Of a stretch of DNA of 17,671 nucleotides, positions 14,897 to 17,671 are shown piece by piece. The notes beneath the pieces are model-generated. The model did not search any database, was not told the origin of the DNA, and saw only the letters and a list, made by a program, of their open reading frames with translations. Numbering within the stretch: position 1 is the first letter of the stretch; every line of letters starts with the position of its first letter. A program made the position numbers and the translations under genes. The stretch comes from Desulfobacteraceae bacterium (GTDB lineage: Bacteria; Desulfobacterota; Desulfobacteria; Desulfobacterales; DAOWNP01): NCBI GenBank assembly GCA_030642545.1, contig DAOWNP010000011.1:1-17671 (forward strand), written 5' to 3'.

Positions 14897-15303
14897 TAAA
14901 ATGTCCTTTCCATCTGTTCTTTTGGCGGTTTTATACTAATGCATCTATAACTTAAAACGCTGGTATCAATTTTTCGACACATCGGATCTTTACGAAATAT
15001 TTTCATTAATATTCCCATTGGAGTAAAAATAAGATAAAAAACTATTCCAAGAATAATTTTTGTGTTGATCCAACCAAGCACAAGACCTGTTTTCATCCAG
15101 ACTTTATAAATAATCTTTAATGTACCCGGAGCAACAAGTGCCCAAACAATCAAAACAGAAGATATTATCCATGGCCACTTTGAAATTGATCTTGAAAATA
15201 CCCATGGCAAAATCAACCCAAACAGCATGGCTATTATGATTCCAGTTATCAACCCAAATTCACGAAGCTCTTTTCTATTTATTTCTGTTATTTGTGTTTC
15301 CAT
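14896..15303 (-). CDS. SxtJ-like small membrane protein
   Basis: 135 residues with two or three membrane segments (about 16-35, 42-62 and 72-98) and a basic C-terminal tail. Length, ELREFGLITG near the N-terminus, hydrophobic layout and position directly between a carbamoyltransferase gene and a DUF5989-like gene fit the SxtJ family, named from the saxitoxin cluster. Its molecular role is not established. The start ATG 15303 lies 3 bases after the carbamoyltransferase stop, with GGA about 8 nt upstream, and its stop overlaps the next start, so the three genes form one tight operon. Confidence 0.8.
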   Translation of the reverse strand: METQITEINRKELREFGLITGIIIAMLFGLILPWVFSRSISKWPWIISSVLIVWALVAPGTLKIIYKVWMKTGLVLGWINTKIILGIVFYLIFTPMGILMKIFRKDPMCRKIDTSVLSYRCISIKPPKEQMERTF

Positions 15304-15306
15304 AAT

Positions 15307-17163
15307 TTAATCCAGTTCAAATTCATTTTTCCATGAGTCATCCTTTTTCCATCCTGACTGTTCTGTTTTAGAAAGAAGAATATTTTCCATTACAAGATAA
15401 TCCATTTCTGTTCGCATAAAACAGCGATACGCATCTTCCGGTGTACAAACAATCGGTTCCCCCCGCACATTAAAAGATGTATTAATCAAAACTGGGCAAT
15501 TTGTTCTTTTTTCGAATTCTCCAAGCAAAGCATAAAAACGAGGATTCGTTTCCTTGTGTACAGTTTGAACTCTGGCTGAATAATCTACATGGGTAATTGC
15601 TGGTATTTTCGATCTTGGCACATTCAGTTTTTCTATACCAAATAGTTTTTCCTGTCCATCAGGTATAGAAATATGTTTGTTCTCTTTTACAGCTGCCACA
15701 AAAAGCATATAAGGACTTTTTCTATCTATTTCAAACCAGTCTGATACTGCTTCAAACTTTACTGCCGGAGCAAATGGACGAAATGATTCGCGATGTTTTA
15801 TTTTCAAATTCATTGTAGATTGCATGGTAATACTTCGGGGATCTCCAATTATTGACCTTGCTCCAAGTGCTCTTGGCCCAAACTCCATCCTTCCCTGAAA
15901 CCAGCCAACAACCTTTTCATCTGTTAATATATCCGCTATTTTTGGCAATAGCTCTTTGTCGTCAAGTTTTTCGTATTTTACACCAATAGTGTTCAAATAT
16001 TCAGTAATCTCCCTGTTTTCATAGGACGGGCCAAGATAGGAACCCATTGTATAATCAGCTTGATCCGGCAAATTTGATAATGTTCGTTCTTTTCCAAGAT
16101 ATTCATGCCATATTGAATACGCAGCCCCTATTGCTCCACCCGCATCTCCTGCGGCAGGTTGAATCCAGATATCTTTAAATATTTTCTTCCTGAGAAGCTT
16201 GCCGTTTGCTACACAATTTAAGGCAACTCCACCAGCAAGACAAAGATAGTCAACATTCAATTCCTGCTTAAGAGTCTTTGCCAGTTTTAAAACAATATCT
16301 TCAGTAACAACCTGAATAGAACAGGCTATATCCATTTCTCTTTGAGTTAATTCAGATTCAGGCTTTCTCGGTTTACTGCCAAAAAGACGATTGAAGTATT
16401 TGTTGGTCATAGTAAGACCTGTAGCATAATTAAAATAATGCATATCCAAACGGAAAGTTCCATCTTCTTTGACATCAACCAGATTTGCACGAATCAAATC
16501 AACATATTTTGGCTCTCCATACGGAGCCAGCCCCATCAGTTTATATTCACCAGAATTCACCTTAAACCCTGTATAATAAGTAAAAGCCGAATAAAGAAGG
16601 CCAAGTGAATGTGGAAAATCTATCTCCCATTGAGGTATAAGACTATTTCCTTTACCCATCCACGCAGTTGTGGTAGCCCATTCACCAACTCCGTCTAAAC
16701 AAAGGACAGCAGCGTTACTATAAGGGGAAGGGAAAAATGCCGAAGCTGCATGAGACTGATGATGTTCTGCAAACATCAAAGGAGGAAGCTCTTTTATCTT
16801 CAAACCATAAAGAGATGCTAACTCTTTTTTTAAAGTACTCTTGAGAAACAGTTTCTCTTTAAGCCATACAGGCATAGCCGAAAGAAAAGAGCGTAAACCT
16901 TTTGGAGCATAAGAAAGATAAGTCTCCAAAAGACGTTCAAACTTTATCAGAGGCTTATCATAAAAAACAATATAATCAATATCCGAAAGAGTTACCCGTG
17001 CATGTTCTATACAATATTTAATTGCATTCTCCGGAAAATCGGCACAATGTTTTTTACGTGTAAACCTCTCTTCCTGAGCAGCGGCAACAACCATACCATC
17101 AATTAGCAAAGCAGATGCACTGTCATGATAATATGCAGATATACCCAGTATTTTTATAGTCAT
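15307..17163 (-). CDS. NodU/CmcH-family carbamoyltransferase
   Basis: 618 residues from ATG 17163. Uses carbamoyl phosphate and ATP to O-carbamoylate a hydroxyl, commonly on a sugar or secondary metabolite. N-terminal Kae1-like half: ILGISAYYHDSASALL, metal-binding HHQSHAASAFF (H134, H135, H138), LCLDGVGEW, GEYKLMGLAPYG and LAGGVALNCVANG. C-terminal half: GWFQGRMEFGPRALGARSI and INTSFNVRGEPIV, the carbamoyl-phosphate-processing domain. All signatures are intact. The frame is also open from TTG 17181; ATG 17163 is preferred because MTIKILGISAYYHDS matches the usual start. It heads a tight operon with the SxtJ-like and DUF5989-like genes. Three 18-bp tandem repeats lie about 90 bp upstream. Confidence 0.93.
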   Translation of the reverse strand: MTIKILGISAYYHDSASALLIDGMVVAAAQEERFTRKKHCADFPENAIKYCIEHARVTLSDIDYIVFYDKPLIKFERLLETYLSYAPKGLRSFLSAMPVWLKEKLFLKSTLKKELASLYGLKIKELPPLMFAEHHQSHAASAFFPSPYSNAAVLCLDGVGEWATTTAWMGKGNSLIPQWEIDFPHSLGLLYSAFTYYTGFKVNSGEYKLMGLAPYGEPKYVDLIRANLVDVKEDGTFRLDMHYFNYATGLTMTNKYFNRLFGSKPRKPESELTQREMDIACSIQVVTEDIVLKLAKTLKQELNVDYLCLAGGVALNCVANGKLLRKKIFKDIWIQPAAGDAGGAIGAAYSIWHEYLGKERTLSNLPDQADYTMGSYLGPSYENREITEYLNTIGVKYEKLDDKELLPKIADILTDEKVVGWFQGRMEFGPRALGARSIIGDPRSITMQSTMNLKIKHRESFRPFAPAVKFEAVSDWFEIDRKSPYMLFVAAVKENKHISIPDGQEKLFGIEKLNVPRSKIPAITHVDYSARVQTVHKETNPRFYALLGEFEKRTNCPVLINTSFNVRGEPIVCTPEDAYRCFMRTEMDYLVMENILLSKTEQSGWKKDDSWKNEFELD

Positions 17164-17252
17164 CTTATAAATTTTTTCCAATTAAGATTTATAATTTATA
17201 ACAATTATTTTTTTAAAAAACACTTTTCCAATTAAATTGTAAATATTTTAAA

Positions 17253-17306
17253 GTCAATATAACTTTAAAAGTCAATATAACTTTAAAAGTCAATATAACT
17301 TTAAAA
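17253..17306. repeat. Three perfect 18-bp tandem repeats upstream of the carbamoyltransferase operon
   Basis: The unit GTCAATATAACTTTAAAA occurs three times without change (17253-17270, 17271-17288, 17289-17306), preceded by a matching TTTAAA. Across each junction AAAGT and ACTTT form a short inverted repeat, so each unit is a weak palindrome spaced at 1.7 helical turns. They could be regulator binding sites for the operon or a simple slippage expansion. Confidence 0.9.
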
Positions 17307-17532
17307 TTTTTCGGATATTGAGAGTTTTTCTGAATTACTCCGCGCCATATTTCATCTTCGTGATGAACTGTTGAATCGTTCTGATTTATGTGAGTTACCT
17401 GATTCTGACCGTAAACATCTCGAAGGTGACATTATTCGAGTATATAGCTTATTGATATTTGAATGGTTGCGTTACATACGTTATTTGAAAAAGAGTTACA
17501 GATACCTTTTTCCCTTAGCAATACGTCTAAAC
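17305..17532 (+). pseudogene. Broken coding fragment, family unrecognised
   Basis: A plus-strand frame without its own start region reads DIESFSELLRAIFHLRDELL, then NRSDLCELPDSDRKHLEGD, IIRVYSLLIFEWLRYIRYLK and KSYRYLFPLAIRLN. The balanced composition and amphipathic helices look like real protein, but no in-frame ATG or ribosome binding site precedes it, and it starts just after the tandem repeats. After LAIRLN the frame continues into unlike sequence (LGCPKTRFSSYF) at the left arm of an inverted repeat. It is probably an internal or C-terminal remnant of a longer gene cut by an insertion or rearrangement. I do not recognise the family. Confidence 0.5.
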
Positions 17533-17539
17533 CTGGGGT

Positions 17540-17587
17540 GTCCAAAAACTCGGTTTTCCAGCTATTTTTTTTGTTCAAGTTTTGGAC
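17540..17587. repeat. Inverted repeat at the breakpoint of the coding fragment
   Basis: GTCCAAAAACT (17540-17550) and AGTTTTGGAC (17578-17587) pair over 10 bp with one bulged base around a 27-nt AT-rich spacer. The left arm begins where the upstream fragment stops looking like protein, so this may be a small inserted element or an element end. Confidence 0.6.
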
Positions 17588-17671
17588 CTGTTATAAGTGA
17601 TATTAATATCCTGGTATATTATTAGGATCATGAAAATAAGTATTAAAATCATCTTCTCCAACCAAATCCCG

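Noticed and set aside
17253..17306. CRISPR array
   Set aside because: Units are 18 bp and directly adjacent with no spacers; no cas gene is present.

Overview
The window is AT-rich bacterial DNA, most likely from a sulfate-reducing deltaproteobacterium (Desulfobacterota, Desulfobacterales-like). This rests on the combination of a selenocysteine-containing cytoplasmic formate dehydrogenase, an FmdE/molybdopterin-binding fusion protein, a protein with an exosortase-sorted C-terminus, and fatty-acid-type CoA enzymes. No protein was compared with a database, so the placement is an inference.

Layout. (1) 1-3215, minus strand: a two-gene operon with an FmdE-domain/molybdopterin-binding protein followed by the NuoG-like catalytic subunit of formate dehydrogenase. 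The dehydrogenase gene is read through an in-frame UGA at 315-313 as selenocysteine and runs off the left edge. The operon is preceded by two 28-bp palindromes of the form CGTTAT-N12-ATAACG, which resemble molybdate-responsive ModE operators. (2) 3587-7076, plus strand: the only intact plus-strand genes, namely a small rhomboid protease, a divergent YchF/Obg-type GTPase with a TGS tail, a metal-dependent amidohydrolase and a crotonase-fold protein lacking both hydratase glutamates. (3) 7250-8113, minus: a secreted four-repeat protein with a PEP-CTERM-type anchor. (4) 8611-10428, minus: the division-site operon minC-minD-minE. (5) 10647-13209, minus: alanine racemase, preceded by a thiolase. 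(6) 13530-17163, minus: a probable surface-polysaccharide or secondary-metabolite module of carbamoyltransferase, SxtJ-like membrane protein, a 50-residue DUF5989-like membrane protein and an SGNH-type membrane-anchored protein with an odd domain order. (7) 17253-17671: three perfect 18-bp tandem repeats, then a broken coding fragment ending in an inverted repeat.

Several intergenic gaps hold hairpins. Some of these (half-site near 3330, whole copies at 5238-5299, 8421-8471 and 11831-11904) share arm sequence and look like a dispersed palindromic repeat family. The strongest coherent system is the formate dehydrogenase operon: molybdenum/tungsten-type control, an unusual cofactor-handling accessory protein and a selenoenzyme are all in one transcription unit.
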